64,000 bases of DNA from Oceanobacillus sp. FSL K6-2867 (GTDB taxonomy: Bacteria > Bacillota > Bacilli > Bacillales > Amphibacillaceae), in NCBI RefSeq assembly GCF_037963145.1, contig NZ_CP150144.1, positions 310,001-374,000 on the forward strand, in the 5' to 3' direction. The position numbers and the translations under genes are program-made. Numbering within the stretch: the stretch's first letter is position 1; the number at the start of each line of letters is the position of its first letter. The notes under the pieces were generated by a model. It worked only from the letters and a program-made list of their open reading frames with translations. It ran no database searches and was not told where the DNA came from. Shown here piece by piece: positions 38,294 through 48,143 of this stretch.

Positions 38294-39460
38294 CTACTTT
38301 CTCACATACAAACGCTTATTATCTTCTATTCCACTTAAGCAAATTGCAGCAGGATCTTTTGTAATATCAAACTTTAACGTGGAACCATCAACTGGTAGAG
38401 TCTCCTCAAATATTTTTTCATACTCGGGAACAGTTACTTCAGTTCTTGATTCGAACAGCCTCGTATGATTGTTAACATGAAGATGCTCGCGATAATCCGG
38501 CTGTAATATCCCAGTAAAGAATTCTCCTACAGCACCTGATCCATAGCTATATAAGCCAACTCTTGATCCTGCTTCCAAACCCTCACTCAATTCAAGAAGG
38601 GACAGCAAGCTTAAATACAATGATCCTGTGTAAATGTTTCCAACGATTCGATTATATTGCGTACTTACTTGATAGTTTGCTACTAATTTTTCTTTGTCTT
38701 CCTCTGTACTTTCATCAAAAATTGTACGCAACGCCTTTAGTCCCATCTTTGTATATGGCAAATGGTAACAAATCGCTTCAAAGTCTTTCAATTCAAGACC
38801 AGATTTTTCCTTATATTGCTCCCAAACCTTTGAAAAGAAGTATATGTATTGCTCATTAGAAAACTTTCCATCAACAAACGCTTTGTCTGAATAAATAGGT
38901 CTCCAAAAATCCATAATATCATTTGTTAAATAAGCACTCTGCTCCTCGAGGACCATGATTTTTGGATTTGCACTAATCACCATCGCAACCGCTCCAGCAC
39001 CTTGTGTAGATTCACCGGATGTATTTAGACCGTACCTTGCAATATCAGAACCTAAAACCAGTACTTTGCTTTCCGGATTTAATGCAATATGTCCTTTTGC
39101 CAATTGTATTCCAACAGTTGCGCCGTAGCATGCCTGCTTCATTTCAACAGTACGCGCACGGGGATTTAACCCAAGCAAATTATGTACATAAACCCCTGCC
39201 GACTTAGAGTTATCAATACCAGATTCCGTACCAAAAATAACGAAATCAATTTTCTCTTTATCCGCCTCGTTTAAAATTCCAAGTGCTGCATTTGCTGCCA
39301 AAGTAACCGGGTCTTGTGTAATTGGTGCAAGCGCCATTTTTTCCTGACCAATTCCAATTGTGAATTTTTCCGGCTCTATGCCCCTTGCTACAGCTAATTT
39401 GTTCATGTCTACATATAAGTGTGGTGTATAAAAGCCTATTTTATCTATTCCTATTTTCAA
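38294..39460 (-). CDS. mvaS: Hydroxymethylglutaryl-CoA synthase MvaS
   Basis: 388-residue enzyme condensing acetyl-CoA with acetoacetyl-CoA to HMG-CoA, the entry to the mevalonate pathway. The bacterial MvaS features are present: GIDKIGFYTP at the start, catalytic Glu79 in FGTESGID, the nucleophile Cys111 in EMKQACYGAT, ESTQGAGAVAM, and the catalytic His in CYHLPYTKM. It ends SGIEDNKRLYVRK. TTG start with AAAGGAG 7 bp upstream. No other mevalonate gene lies in this window. Most Bacillus use the MEP route, so its purpose here is open. Confidence 0.93.
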   Translation of the reverse strand: MKIGIDKIGFYTPHLYVDMNKLAVARGIEPEKFTIGIGQEKMALAPITQDPVTLAANAALGILNEADKEKIDFVIFGTESGIDNSKSAGVYVHNLLGLNPRARTVEMKQACYGATVGIQLAKGHIALNPESKVLVLGSDIARYGLNTSGESTQGAGAVAMVISANPKIMVLEEQSAYLTNDIMDFWRPIYSDKAFVDGKFSNEQYIYFFSKVWEQYKEKSGLELKDFEAICYHLPYTKMGLKALRTIFDESTEEDKEKLVANYQVSTQYNRIVGNIYTGSLYLSLLSLLELSEGLEAGSRVGLYSYGSGAVGEFFTGILQPDYREHLHVNNHTRLFESRTEVTVPEYEKIFEETLPVDGSTLKFDITKDPAAICLSGIEDNKRLYVRK

Positions 39461-39643
39461 TGCCCTGCTCCTTTATAATTACCAAAATTTAATACTGTAT
39501 TGCTTCGTGAAATGATGCACATCTATTAACCTCTAAATTACCAATAGTTAAATGATAATATAAAGTATTACGAAAAACAACTCATATAAAGTGGCTTGGA
39601 AGGGTTTTCCAAATCACTGTTTTTGCAACCGACTTGCTTCCCA

Positions 39644-40297
39644 TCACCATTTACGCTGACTTGTAATTTCGATCTCTTGCAGTGCCTGTGTTGCTAATTG
39701 ATCAGCTTCTCGGTTCATCTTGCGAGAGACATCTTTAAATGTGGGCGTAATTCCAAGCTGCTCTATTTTTCGTTCAATCCGATCAATCCATGCCGCTAAT
39801 TCCTTTTCGTAGCATGGCCATTCCCCATCAAGCTGATGGATAACAACCTTTGAATCTCCTACAAAAGTAACAGGTAAATGGTGAACCCCTAATATCTCTA
39901 ATTCCGTTAATCCTAAATGAAGTGCTGCATATTCTGCTTCGTTATTACTAACAAGTCCATCAACGTTAGCATTTTTTCGAATTCGAAGGTCTTTTTCGTT
40001 CTGTCTATAGTAAATAACACAGCCAAGACCGGCTTTATCTGTCTTCAGGTCAAACCCACCATCAAAATAAACGGTTATATCATGGGGTTCCGTTTTAATT
40101 TCTTCCATGTATTTCTTTAATTGCTTATAGGTCCAGTTTCCTTCATTATTATCAATAAATGTTAACTGCTTGATGCGTCCTGTTTTCTCCATGTCTTCTG
40201 CAATAGTGATAGCCTGACTTAGTTCCATATCATCAGTGCAGAGCACTGTTTCGAGTCCTTTTTTTGTACGGTATGTCAGTTCAATCCTCACACGCAA
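39644..40297 (-). CDS. RNase H-like (reverse-transcriptase-like YpeP/YpdQ type) protein
   Basis: About 217 residues. The C-terminal 140 form an RNase HI-type domain with the four acidic positions visible: YFDGGFD, NNEAEYAAL, GDSKVVIHQ and NREADQLA. It may cut RNA of RNA-DNA hybrids, though family members vary in activity. The N-terminal 70-80 residues form a separate small domain (TYRTKKGLETVLCTDDMELS) of unknown role. The TTG at 40297 is preferred: AAGGGG lies 7 bp upstream, whereas the GTG at 40306 overlaps it. It stands alone between mvaS and sbcC. Confidence 0.85.
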   Translation of the reverse strand: MRVRIELTYRTKKGLETVLCTDDMELSQAITIAEDMEKTGRIKQLTFIDNNEGNWTYKQLKKYMEEIKTEPHDITVYFDGGFDLKTDKAGLGCVIYYRQNEKDLRIRKNANVDGLVSNNEAEYAALHLGLTELEILGVHHLPVTFVGDSKVVIHQLDGEWPCYEKELAAWIDRIERKIEQLGITPTFKDVSRKMNREADQLATQALQEIEITSQRKW

Positions 40298-40428
40298 AGA
40301 TAACACCCCTTTTAAGTACCATTTTTTCAGCTAAGAAGATTTTTATGTCTATTAATAAGCAACGATGCTATTATAATTAGTATTTTACGTTCCTCATTAA
40401 ACATACGCATTTCTATTTAGAATAGAAA

Positions 40429-40462
40429 AAAGCCCACAAACGTTCTCCGTTTTATGGGCTTT
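40429..40462 (-). terminator. Terminator after sbcC
   Basis: AAAGCCCA / TGGGCTTT arms, extended by AAA/TTT, with T-rich sequence on the minus strand. It starts 4 bp after the sbcC stop. Confidence 0.85.
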
Positions 40463-40465
40463 GCG

Positions 40466-43400
40466 TTATTGCATTACAAATCTCGTGCTGCTATAGCCTT
40501 CTTTCATTTTCTTAACCTCCAGCATTGCAGGGAATATATTTTTCAGCTCCTGCACATGAGAGATAACACCAATCATTCTACCCGATTGCTGTAATGCAAC
40601 CAGGGCATCAATAGCTTTGCTTAACGATTCCTCATCTAACGAGCCAAAGCCTTCATCAATAAACATTGTATCAATTGAAATATTGCCTTGGAAGCTTTGA
40701 ATGACATCAGACATGCCGAGCGCAAGCGAAAGTGATGCATTAAATTTTTCCCCGCCTGATAATGTTTTGACATCACGGGTTTGTCCGGTATAAGAGTCAT
40801 ACACATCAAGTGCTAGCCCGCTTTGCTTACCATGTGATTCCTGACGATCACTTCTCGTTAAATAGTATTGACCATTTGATAGATCCCTTAATCTCATATT
40901 TGCAGCATCAATGATTTGCTCCAAATATTCAATTTGCAAATAGCGTTCAAAAGAAATTTTTCGATCATTTTGTCCTCTAAGAACATCATATAGTTCAGCG
41001 ATGGTGGCTAATTGCTTTTCTTGTTCCTTCACACGACTCTCGGCCTCCATAATACGAACCTTTAAATCAATTGCTTCTTGATAGCTCTCTTTTGAGCGAT
41101 TCCAAGTACTCAGCGCTAGCTCATATGCTTGTTTTAACTTATCCAGCTGCTCTTTTAGTACCGTTAAATCAATTCGCGATTTTGCTTTTAAGCCTGTTTT
41201 TAAATCAGCAACCTGTTCTGTTAGCGCGGACAAGCTTTGTTTAAACTGTTCAATCTCATTTTTTAATGCCTGCTGATTAGCCGCAGATATTTTTGCCTCA
41301 CGATAAGTTTCAATCGATTGAAATCCAGCATCTTGCATCGCTTCATGAAATTGAATTTCTGCAATCTTGTGTTTCTCATTCGTTTCGTACAATTGTTTTT
41401 TAGCATGCATTTGGTTTGAACTTGCGCTTGCTTGCTCTTCTTTTGCTTTTTGCAGCTCAGCTTGTGCTTCTTCCCACTGTCTTTCTAGATTTTCTTTCAT
41501 TTTTTTCGTCTCGTTTAATTGCTTCTCTAGCTCCGACAGCTCCCTAACTTCATCAGGGATGTTTCGTAACCGTTCCTGATATACAGCTTTTTGCGATTCA
41601 TAGGAAGTTACCAGATTCTGATATTCCTTTTCAAGCTGTTCTTTTTTTGGTTCTAGCTGTTTTATAACTGCGGTTAAGTTTTCTTGTACTTCTTTTTGCT
41701 CTTTTAATTCGGAGCGTTTCTTTTCTAAAGCTGTTACTTCAGCTGCTAGCTTTTTCCCCTTTTCTACCAATTGTTCAAAAACGGACGCAACAGTATCAAG
41801 CGGAATCGCATATTCTGCTATTTCTGTTTCTTTTTCTTGATGCTGGGCTAATTTAGACTTTAAATCAGCTTGAGCATTTCTGTACAAATCATTCTTTGTG
41901 TCCAATTCTTTTCTCAAAGTTTCCAGTTGTTCTTTTGTAATAGCATCTTTTTGTGCTGTTGCCTTATTTGGATGCTCGATACTGCCACAAACAGGACATG
42001 CTCCTCCATCATGCAAGTGGTTTGCTAAAACAACTGCCTGATTAGCTAGCCAAGCTTGCTCCTGAAGCTGATAATGCTCTTTCGCCTGCTTAAATTCCTC
42101 TTCTTTTATGGAAAGGACTTGTTCAAGCTTGCCTTTTTGCTTGGATAAATCCATGTAACCTTGCAGCAGCTTTGCACGCTCCCTCATCTCGAGCAGTTGC
42201 TGTTTCTTATCATGAAATTGGTTTACCTCCTCATCAAGCTGCTTAATTTGAACCTGGTATTTCTCAGCCGATTCATTTTTGCTATGAAGCTCTTCTTTAC
42301 GTCTTTCCAGTTCAGATCGAGTTTGCTGACCTTCTTTCACAAGCTTTTCCAATTTATTTTTTTGTTGATCGATATCTTTTACGATTGGTAAATAATCAGT
42401 TAATCGATCTAGCTTCTTCCCTGTTTCTTCTCTTAAATCCTTTTTACTTTCCTCTTCCTTATAAAAAGATGCTGCTTTTTCAAGTTTTGTTTCAGCTAGC
42501 TTCAGAGCAACTTCTGCATTTTCTAATACATGTTTCTTCTCCTTTGTTTCCTTTTGCCAATCAGAAACCTGCTTTTCATAAATTTCAATTGTACTTGCTC
42601 GCCCTGCTGCTTCTAATTTCTTTTCTTTCTTTGCAAACATTGGTACTTGCTCTTTCTGCTGCTTCAAGCGCTTCTCTTTTATATCCAACTCATTAAATCG
42701 TTCATTTAATGCGTGTGCCTCGTGGAAAGCATTTTGCTTCTCATCGTGTTTGCGATATGCTGCTTCATATGCTTTTTCATCGTTTTCGATTTGCTTAAGG
42801 TAATGATCAGCCTCCGTTTCCAGCCCAGCGATAATCTGCTGCGTGTGGTAATGTTCTGCAGCCAGCACACTTGCTAATGTGGAATCCTCACGTTTAGGCA
42901 GGACAGAATAAATGGTTGATATATAGTGGTCAAGTGTTTGTCTTACTTGGTTATATTGTTGTTCAACTGTATGTTTCCTATTTTTCAATCGTTCACTGAG
43001 ATGCTTGTAGTGTTCTGTTTTAAAAAGCCTTCTTAAAATAGATTCTTTATTCTCCGTGTCCGACGTTAATAGTTTGCGAAATTCACCTTGTGGCAGCATC
43101 ACAATTTGCTTAAATTGGTCTTGCGTTAAGCCAATAATAGTTTCTACCTTTTTATTGATTTCAGATACAATTTGTCTGTCAACACATGGAATTTCTTTGT
43201 CATCTACTTTTTCAAAGAACTCATAACGTTCCCCAGTTTTCGATTTATTTCCTTTTTTTACATGACCTAACTGGCGGAGTATCCGATACACGTGTCCATT
43301 TAAAGAAAATTCCAACTCCACAGCAGTATGGATGTTATCATCAGCGAAATCACTGCGAAGTGCCTTTATATCTTCCCGGTCCGCCCCGCTTGCACTGCCA

Positions 43401-43558
43401 TATAATGCAAAAGCAATACCATCAAAGATTGTTGTTTTTCCAGCTCCTGTATTTCCTGATATAACAAATAGATTCGTCTCTTCCAGCTCTCTAAAGTCAA
43501 TCGTTTCTGTATTTTTATATGGACCAAATGCTGTCATTGATAATTGAAGTGGTTTCAA
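40466..43558 (-). CDS. sbcC: DNA double-strand repair exonuclease subunit SbcC
   Basis: 1030-residue SMC-like ATPase (Rad50 homologue), partner of SbcD in opening hairpins and trimming DNA ends. The N-terminal Walker A is GNTGAGKTTIFD, followed by long coiled coils and a Zn hook with CPVC (Cys521 and Cys524) at the centre. The C-terminal signature is LSGGEKFNASLSLALGMSD and Walker B TMFIDEGFGSLD. TTG start with GGAG about 10 bp upstream. It lies 30 bp after sbcD in one operon. Confidence 0.95.
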   Translation of the reverse strand: MKPLQLSMTAFGPYKNTETIDFRELEETNLFVISGNTGAGKTTIFDGIAFALYGSASGADREDIKALRSDFADDNIHTAVELEFSLNGHVYRILRQLGHVKKGNKSKTGERYEFFEKVDDKEIPCVDRQIVSEINKKVETIIGLTQDQFKQIVMLPQGEFRKLLTSDTENKESILRRLFKTEHYKHLSERLKNRKHTVEQQYNQVRQTLDHYISTIYSVLPKREDSTLASVLAAEHYHTQQIIAGLETEADHYLKQIENDEKAYEAAYRKHDEKQNAFHEAHALNERFNELDIKEKRLKQQKEQVPMFAKKEKKLEAAGRASTIEIYEKQVSDWQKETKEKKHVLENAEVALKLAETKLEKAASFYKEEESKKDLREETGKKLDRLTDYLPIVKDIDQQKNKLEKLVKEGQQTRSELERRKEELHSKNESAEKYQVQIKQLDEEVNQFHDKKQQLLEMRERAKLLQGYMDLSKQKGKLEQVLSIKEEEFKQAKEHYQLQEQAWLANQAVVLANHLHDGGACPVCGSIEHPNKATAQKDAITKEQLETLRKELDTKNDLYRNAQADLKSKLAQHQEKETEIAEYAIPLDTVASVFEQLVEKGKKLAAEVTALEKKRSELKEQKEVQENLTAVIKQLEPKKEQLEKEYQNLVTSYESQKAVYQERLRNIPDEVRELSELEKQLNETKKMKENLERQWEEAQAELQKAKEEQASASSNQMHAKKQLYETNEKHKIAEIQFHEAMQDAGFQSIETYREAKISAANQQALKNEIEQFKQSLSALTEQVADLKTGLKAKSRIDLTVLKEQLDKLKQAYELALSTWNRSKESYQEAIDLKVRIMEAESRVKEQEKQLATIAELYDVLRGQNDRKISFERYLQIEYLEQIIDAANMRLRDLSNGQYYLTRSDRQESHGKQSGLALDVYDSYTGQTRDVKTLSGGEKFNASLSLALGMSDVIQSFQGNISIDTMFIDEGFGSLDEESLSKAIDALVALQQSGRMIGVISHVQELKNIFPAMLEVKKMKEGYSSTRFVMQ

Positions 43559-43588
43559 CTTATTTGCACTCCTTTCTTTTATATCGTT

Positions 43589-44782
43589 TTAATTCGATAC
43601 AGACGCTTTCTCTTTCAGAGACTCATTTGTTTCATTTGCATCCTTTAATAGTTCATCCAATGTTTCTTTAAAAATATTCTCCATTTCACTTGTTGCACTG
43701 CTGCCTTTTACTTCATTATAAAATGCCTTAAATAAATCCACGTCGCTCATCTTGGCTCGATTAATCACTCGATCCTCTGTTGAAGCAACAGGCATTATTG
43801 AATAGCTTTTACGCTCAACATGCATAGCATTTGGATAGACAGACCGCACCTTCTCCATCGGTGATAAAACCGGTGTCTCGTCCAGCAATCGAACAAATAC
43901 ATAATCTTGATTGATGGGATGATTCAATAAATCTTCTAAGTAAGCTTCAACCATGCGAATATCTCTTCGAGGTTTCAAGAGACGTTTTTCAACCGTAACA
44001 TACCCAGAAGCATCCATCTCTACGATATGAAAGCCTTTTTTATGGTGTTCCTCGGATAAAGAATATTTTAAAATTGATCCGGAATAACGTATTTTTTCAT
44101 CGACTACGTAATGTGCCTGATGTAAATGTCCCAATGCTGTGTAGTGAAATGGCATATAGTGTTCACTAGCGACATATTCTGCACCACCTATGGAAAGCGG
44201 CCGTTCAGAATCACTTGTATTTTCCTCCTCTTTGGCATGCGGTGTTACAAAAGCATGTCCAACTGCAACATGACGGGCGGTGGCGTCCATCTGCAGGGAT
44301 ATTTGTTCGATAAGCTTTTTGGCAGCGGCATTATGCGTGCGTATATCCTCATCTTCAAATATATTTCTTACAACACTTGGATCACAGTACGGAATCAGAT
44401 GGAAATATACCTTTCCAAATTCATCCTCTAAAATAACCGGCTCTAATTCCTTTGTTAGATTACCAACAATATGAAAACCATGATTTTTCATTAAGCTGCT
44501 TCCAAAGTTTAACCTGCTTGGACTATCGTGGTTTCCTGCAATCGCAATAACAGGTGTTTTTAATTTTTGCACAATCGTTTCCAGCACTTCATCCAATAAG
44601 TGAACTGCTTCAATTGGCGGCACTGCTCGGTCATATAAATCACCTGCAATAATGACCGCATCCGGCTTTTCTTCCTTAACTGCTTGAATAAATTGTTCCA
44701 ATACGTAACGCTGATCCTCTGTCATATAGATACCCTGTACAAGTTTTCCTAAGTGCCAATCTGCGGTATGAAAAAATTTCAT
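43589..44782 (-). CDS. sbcD: DNA double-strand repair nuclease subunit SbcD
   Basis: 397-residue Mre11-type metallophosphoesterase. Metal-binding motifs are in order: FFHTADWHLGK, AGDLYDRA, AGNHDSPSRL, the VGHAFVTP region and ALGHLHQAH. It cuts DNA together with SbcC. The ATG at 44782 has GGGGAG 6 bp upstream and gives the classic MKFFHTADWHLG start; an in-frame GTG/ATG seven codons earlier overlaps the ribosome site. First gene of the sbcDC operon. Confidence 0.95.
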   Translation of the reverse strand: MKFFHTADWHLGKLVQGIYMTEDQRYVLEQFIQAVKEEKPDAVIIAGDLYDRAVPPIEAVHLLDEVLETIVQKLKTPVIAIAGNHDSPSRLNFGSSLMKNHGFHIVGNLTKELEPVILEDEFGKVYFHLIPYCDPSVVRNIFEDEDIRTHNAAAKKLIEQISLQMDATARHVAVGHAFVTPHAKEEENTSDSERPLSIGGAEYVASEHYMPFHYTALGHLHQAHYVVDEKIRYSGSILKYSLSEEHHKKGFHIVEMDASGYVTVEKRLLKPRRDIRMVEAYLEDLLNHPINQDYVFVRLLDETPVLSPMEKVRSVYPNAMHVERKSYSIMPVASTEDRVINRAKMSDVDLFKAFYNEVKGSSATSEMENIFKETLDELLKDANETNESLKEKASVSN

Positions 44783-45204
44783 GGTATCTCCCCTTTCACG
44801 CAAATTTAATAATATTGGTTAAAATACAAGGCGATTATGTCATACCTACTAATCTGTTTTTAAACAGAATTGAATACTTCTATAATTAATAGAGAAAATT
44901 CCTTTATTAACTTAAATCTATAATGAGTATACTGCTCTTCTTCTATTGTATCAATGTTAGGAAACATGGTCATTCTTCATTTTTCTGCCAGTTTCTGTTC
45001 TTGATTTTCTGAAGTCAGAACTATTTAACTCGTCGTTTTTTGATTTTGATATGGACTTAGCTAATAAAATGAAAAACTATTAAAGTTAAAAATACCTTAA
45101 AATCATTTTAAATGGTCTGATTAAACTGGACAATCGGATGCTTTCCCTATCACCTATTGAGCAAAAGAGCTATCTCTGAACTATTAAAACACCTCTAAAT
45201 AAGT
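44783..45204. other. Gene-free region upstream of sbcD
   Basis: About 420 bp with no gene I can support. It contains a perfect palindrome TCTGTTTTTAAACAGA near 44859-44874 and stretches of mixed composition, which may be old coding sequence broken by many stops. Confidence 0.4.
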
Positions 45205-45234
45205 AAGCCCGATACAAAATTTTGTATCGGGCTT
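45205..45234 (-). terminator. Terminator of the DHA2 exporter gene
   Basis: A perfect 30-bp palindrome whose arms begin AAGCCCGATACAAAA. On the minus strand TTACTTATTT follows. It lies 8 bp beyond the stop of the minus-strand gene. Confidence 0.9.
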
Positions 45235-45242
45235 AAGATGAT

Positions 45243-46703
45243 TTACATCATTTTAATATCTCCTTGCTTCGCTCGTTTCAAAAAGCTGGCAAGGATAATT
45301 GCTATTGCAATAATAAAAGTAGAAATGAAAAATGCATCATTAATTCCACCCAGCATTGCTTCTAAAGCAATTTGCTGTTGTGTTTCTGCTGTTATACTAC
45401 CTGTTACCGCCTCGGTTAAACGGTTTGCATATACACTCTCGCGAATTGACATAATCGTTATTAATAACGCCGTACCAATTGCTCCAGATACCTGATTCAA
45501 CGTATTATTCATTGCAGTTCCATGTGGGTAATATTCTGCAGGCAGCTGATTTAGACCATTGGTTGAAACTGGCATCATAACCATAGATAGACCTAGCATA
45601 CGCATTGCATGCAGCAGCATAAGTGTGAAGTATCCCGTCTCAACCGTTAAGTTACTAAAGCAATATGTTGTGATCGTCATAATTGATAAGCCGGTAAGTG
45701 CCAACACCCGTCCGCCATACCGATCAAACAATCGCCCCGTGACTGGCGACATAAATGCATTCAGGAGCGCGCCCGGTAATAGCATTAACCCCGTTTCCAT
45801 CGGTGAAATACCGCGAATTGTTTGTGCATAAATCGGAAGCAATAAAAATCCGGAAAACATCGCAATGTTCACAACCATTGAAATGACAGATGCTAAAGAG
45901 AACATTGGATACTTAAACACATCGAAATTCAGCATTGGCTTTTCAAGCTTTGATTGTCGAAGTATAAACCAGATAAGTGCGATAACCCCAAACGTAATTG
46001 TTCCATACACCTGCAAACTATCCCATCCCTTTGATCCTGCAGAGCTAAAACCGTAAAGCAGACCGCCGAACCCTATACTGGACAAGATTAAAGAAAGCAA
46101 ATCCAGAGTAATAGCCACTTTTTCTTTTTTACCCTTCAATAGGAAAAAGCCGAGTAAAAACACGACAGCTGCAATTGGTGTTACAAAATGGAATAGCATT
46201 CTCCAATCATAGTGCTCAACAATCCATCCGGAAAGTGTTGGTCCAATTGCTGGAGCAAACATTAAAATTAAGCCGAAAACCCCCATCGCTGTTCCACGCT
46301 TCGAGATTGGAAAACTTATTAACATAACATTCATTAACAACGGCATCATAATTGCCGACCCTGATGCCTGCACCATTCGTGCAGCTAACAAGATGGGAAA
46401 TGAATGTGCAATACCCGCAATAAAAGTACCGCATAAAAACAAGCCGATCGCGACTAAGAACAAGCGACGCACAGAGTATTTTTGAATCAAAAATGCTGTC
46501 GTCGGAATTAATACACCATTAATTAGCATATACCCAGTTGTTAACCATTGAACGACAGAAGTACTTACATCAAGGTCTATCATTATGGATGGCAATGCAA
46601 CATTTAACAGTGTATTATTCAAAAATGAAATAAATGCACCAACCATAAGTATCGCTAAAATTCCATATTTCGGCCGGACATTCTGATTAATTGATGATTC
46701 CAT
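45243..46703 (-). CDS. DHA2 family MFS multidrug exporter (EmrB/QacA type)
   Basis: 486-residue membrane protein with 14 hydrophobic helices. Family motifs are FISFLNNTLLNVALPSIMIDL in helix 1, WLTTGYMLINGVLIPTTAFL, the RMVQASGSAIMMPLLM motif in helix 4, and LMFAPAIGPTLSGWI (motif C of drug:H+ antiporters) in helix 5. It probably exports toxic compounds in exchange for protons. GGGAG lies about 11 bp before the ATG. It is a single gene; no regulator adjoins it. Confidence 0.9.
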   Translation of the reverse strand: MESSINQNVRPKYGILAILMVGAFISFLNNTLLNVALPSIMIDLDVSTSVVQWLTTGYMLINGVLIPTTAFLIQKYSVRRLFLVAIGLFLCGTFIAGIAHSFPILLAARMVQASGSAIMMPLLMNVMLISFPISKRGTAMGVFGLILMFAPAIGPTLSGWIVEHYDWRMLFHFVTPIAAVVFLLGFFLLKGKKEKVAITLDLLSLILSSIGFGGLLYGFSSAGSKGWDSLQVYGTITFGVIALIWFILRQSKLEKPMLNFDVFKYPMFSLASVISMVVNIAMFSGFLLLPIYAQTIRGISPMETGLMLLPGALLNAFMSPVTGRLFDRYGGRVLALTGLSIMTITTYCFSNLTVETGYFTLMLLHAMRMLGLSMVMMPVSTNGLNQLPAEYYPHGTAMNNTLNQVSGAIGTALLITIMSIRESVYANRLTEAVTGSITAETQQQIALEAMLGGINDAFFISTFIIAIAIILASFLKRAKQGDIKMM

Positions 46704-47048
46704 AAACCTTTCTCCCTTACATTAAACTAAACATTGATCACCCGAATTTTTCTAATGACATAAATCATATCATATACCTTTAGTTCACATATTACAAATA
46801 ATTTTTTTATTGTCTTTATCAAGTTTATGAGTCTTTTCATAATTCATTCGATTTTTAATAGACTATGAGTCTAGCATAAAAATACTGTAAAATTTGAAAA
46901 GCCTTTTCATCATTAAATATAAGAATTTTTCTCACTTGCATAAAACAAAAATAAAAAGCACATTTTTGTGTTAAAAGCAACTATTTTTTGTGCCTTTGTA
47001 TCCAGAAGTTACCTTTCTCCACTAAATCTACAAATCTTCATGAACATT
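46704..47048. other. AT-rich intergenic region before qoxA
   Basis: Gene-free. It contains a long weak hairpin near 46957-47003 (AAAAGCACA / TGTGCCTTT around a 28-nt loop). The qox promoter and a Rex-like site lie at its right end. Confidence 0.4.
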
Positions 47049-47066
47049 TTGTGAAGCATTTCTCAT
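47049..47066. promoter_or_regulatory. Rex-like site upstream of qoxA
   Basis: TTGTGAA-GCAT-TTCTCAT fits the Rex palindrome TTGTGAA-N4-TTCACAA with two mismatches in the right half. It lies just upstream of the likely -35 element. Redox (NADH) control of a terminal oxidase would make sense, but the match is partial. Confidence 0.4.
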
Positions 47067-47070
47067 ACTC

Positions 47071-47099
47071 TTGTATTTTAAGCAATTGCGTACTATTAT
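47071..47099 (+). promoter_or_regulatory. Sigma-A promoter of the qox operon
   Basis: TTGTAT at 47071-47076 and TATTAT at 47094-47099, spaced 17 bp, about 70 bp upstream of qoxA. Confidence 0.65.
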
Positions 47100-47169
47100 A
47101 TAGGACGATATTTGTGTTTACCTTTATATTGCGCAAAAAAACAGATTATTAACAGAAAGGGGTATATAC

Positions 47170-48069
47170 ATGAAACTTAAATGGACCTTACTAACATTCA
47201 TTTTCACTATAGCCACAGTGTTAACAGGTTGTGAGCCTTTATTAGTTTTAGATCCAAAGGGACCACAAGCTGAAACTACCGCTGATGTTATATGGATATC
47301 CATCTTTACAATGTCGTTCATTGTTATTGCCGTACTCGTATTACTTATCGTTATCCTTGTAAAATACCGCGCATCAAAACAGGATGATGATTATGAACCA
47401 CCGCATATTGAGGGGAATCCGATTGTCGAAGGAATTATTGTTGGTATACCAATTTTAATTGTCATCTTCCTATCCATTGTCTCTGTTGTATCAACCTACC
47501 AAGTTGAAACAGTGCCAGAAGGATATGAAGATCAAGAGCCGTTGGTAATATACGCTTCTTCATCAAACTGGAAATGGCATTTCAGCTATCCAGAAGAAGA
47601 TATTGAAACAGTCAATTATGTATTTATCCCAACAGACCGTTCCGTCCAGTTCAAGCTATACTCACACGGTCCAATTACAAGCTTTTGGATACCGCAGTTA
47701 GCCGGACAAAAATACGCGATGGCTGACATGGTAACAACGATTAACTTAGCGGCTGAATCATCTGGAGAATTCATGGGCAGAAATGCTAACTTCAGTGGTG
47801 AAGGTTTTGCTGAAAATACGTTTAACGTTAAAGCAATGCCACAAGATGAATTCGATACTTGGGTAGAAGATATTCAGGCTACCGCTGATCCATTAACAGA
47901 AGATGTATTCAATGAATTGTTAGAACCTGGGCATCTAGGTCAGCTTTCTTTCACAGGAACACATCTTGAATTTGCACCAGCACCTGAAGGTGAACATGGT
48001 GGACATAATCATGGGTCATCTGATGATGAGCATGATCAACATGATGAATCAGAGCATGATCATCATTAA
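47170..48069 (+). CDS. qoxA: Cytochrome aa3 quinol oxidase subunit II QoxA
   Basis: 299-residue membrane lipoprotein of the aa3-type menaquinol oxidase. A signal peptide ends in the lipobox LTGC (Cys21); two helices follow (SIFTMSFIVIAVLVLLIVIL and GIIVGIPILIVIFLSIVSVV), then the outer cupredoxin-like domain. The CuA ligands of cytochrome c oxidases are absent, as expected for a quinol oxidase. The C terminus is an unusual His/Asp/Glu-rich tail of about 27 residues (GEHGGHNHGSSDDEH...DHH). GAAAGGGG precedes the ATG. First gene of qoxABCD. Confidence 0.95.
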   Translation: MKLKWTLLTFIFTIATVLTGCEPLLVLDPKGPQAETTADVIWISIFTMSFIVIAVLVLLIVILVKYRASKQDDDYEPPHIEGNPIVEGIIVGIPILIVIFLSIVSVVSTYQVETVPEGYEDQEPLVIYASSSNWKWHFSYPEEDIETVNYVFIPTDRSVQFKLYSHGPITSFWIPQLAGQKYAMADMVTTINLAAESSGEFMGRNANFSGEGFAENTFNVKAMPQDEFDTWVEDIQATADPLTEDVFNELLEPGHLGQLSFTGTHLEFAPAPEGEHGGHNHGSSDDEHDQHDESEHDHH

Positions 48070-48143
48070 CTTGAAAGACTACGAATAGAACAGCTAGATT
48101 AATAATCTAAATGTATTTGAACTTCTCGAAAGGAGTAACAAAC

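Noticed and set aside
44783..45204. Remnant transposase upstream of sbcD
   Set aside because: Broken reading frames with some coding-like character, but no recognisable transposase motif and no inverted ends.
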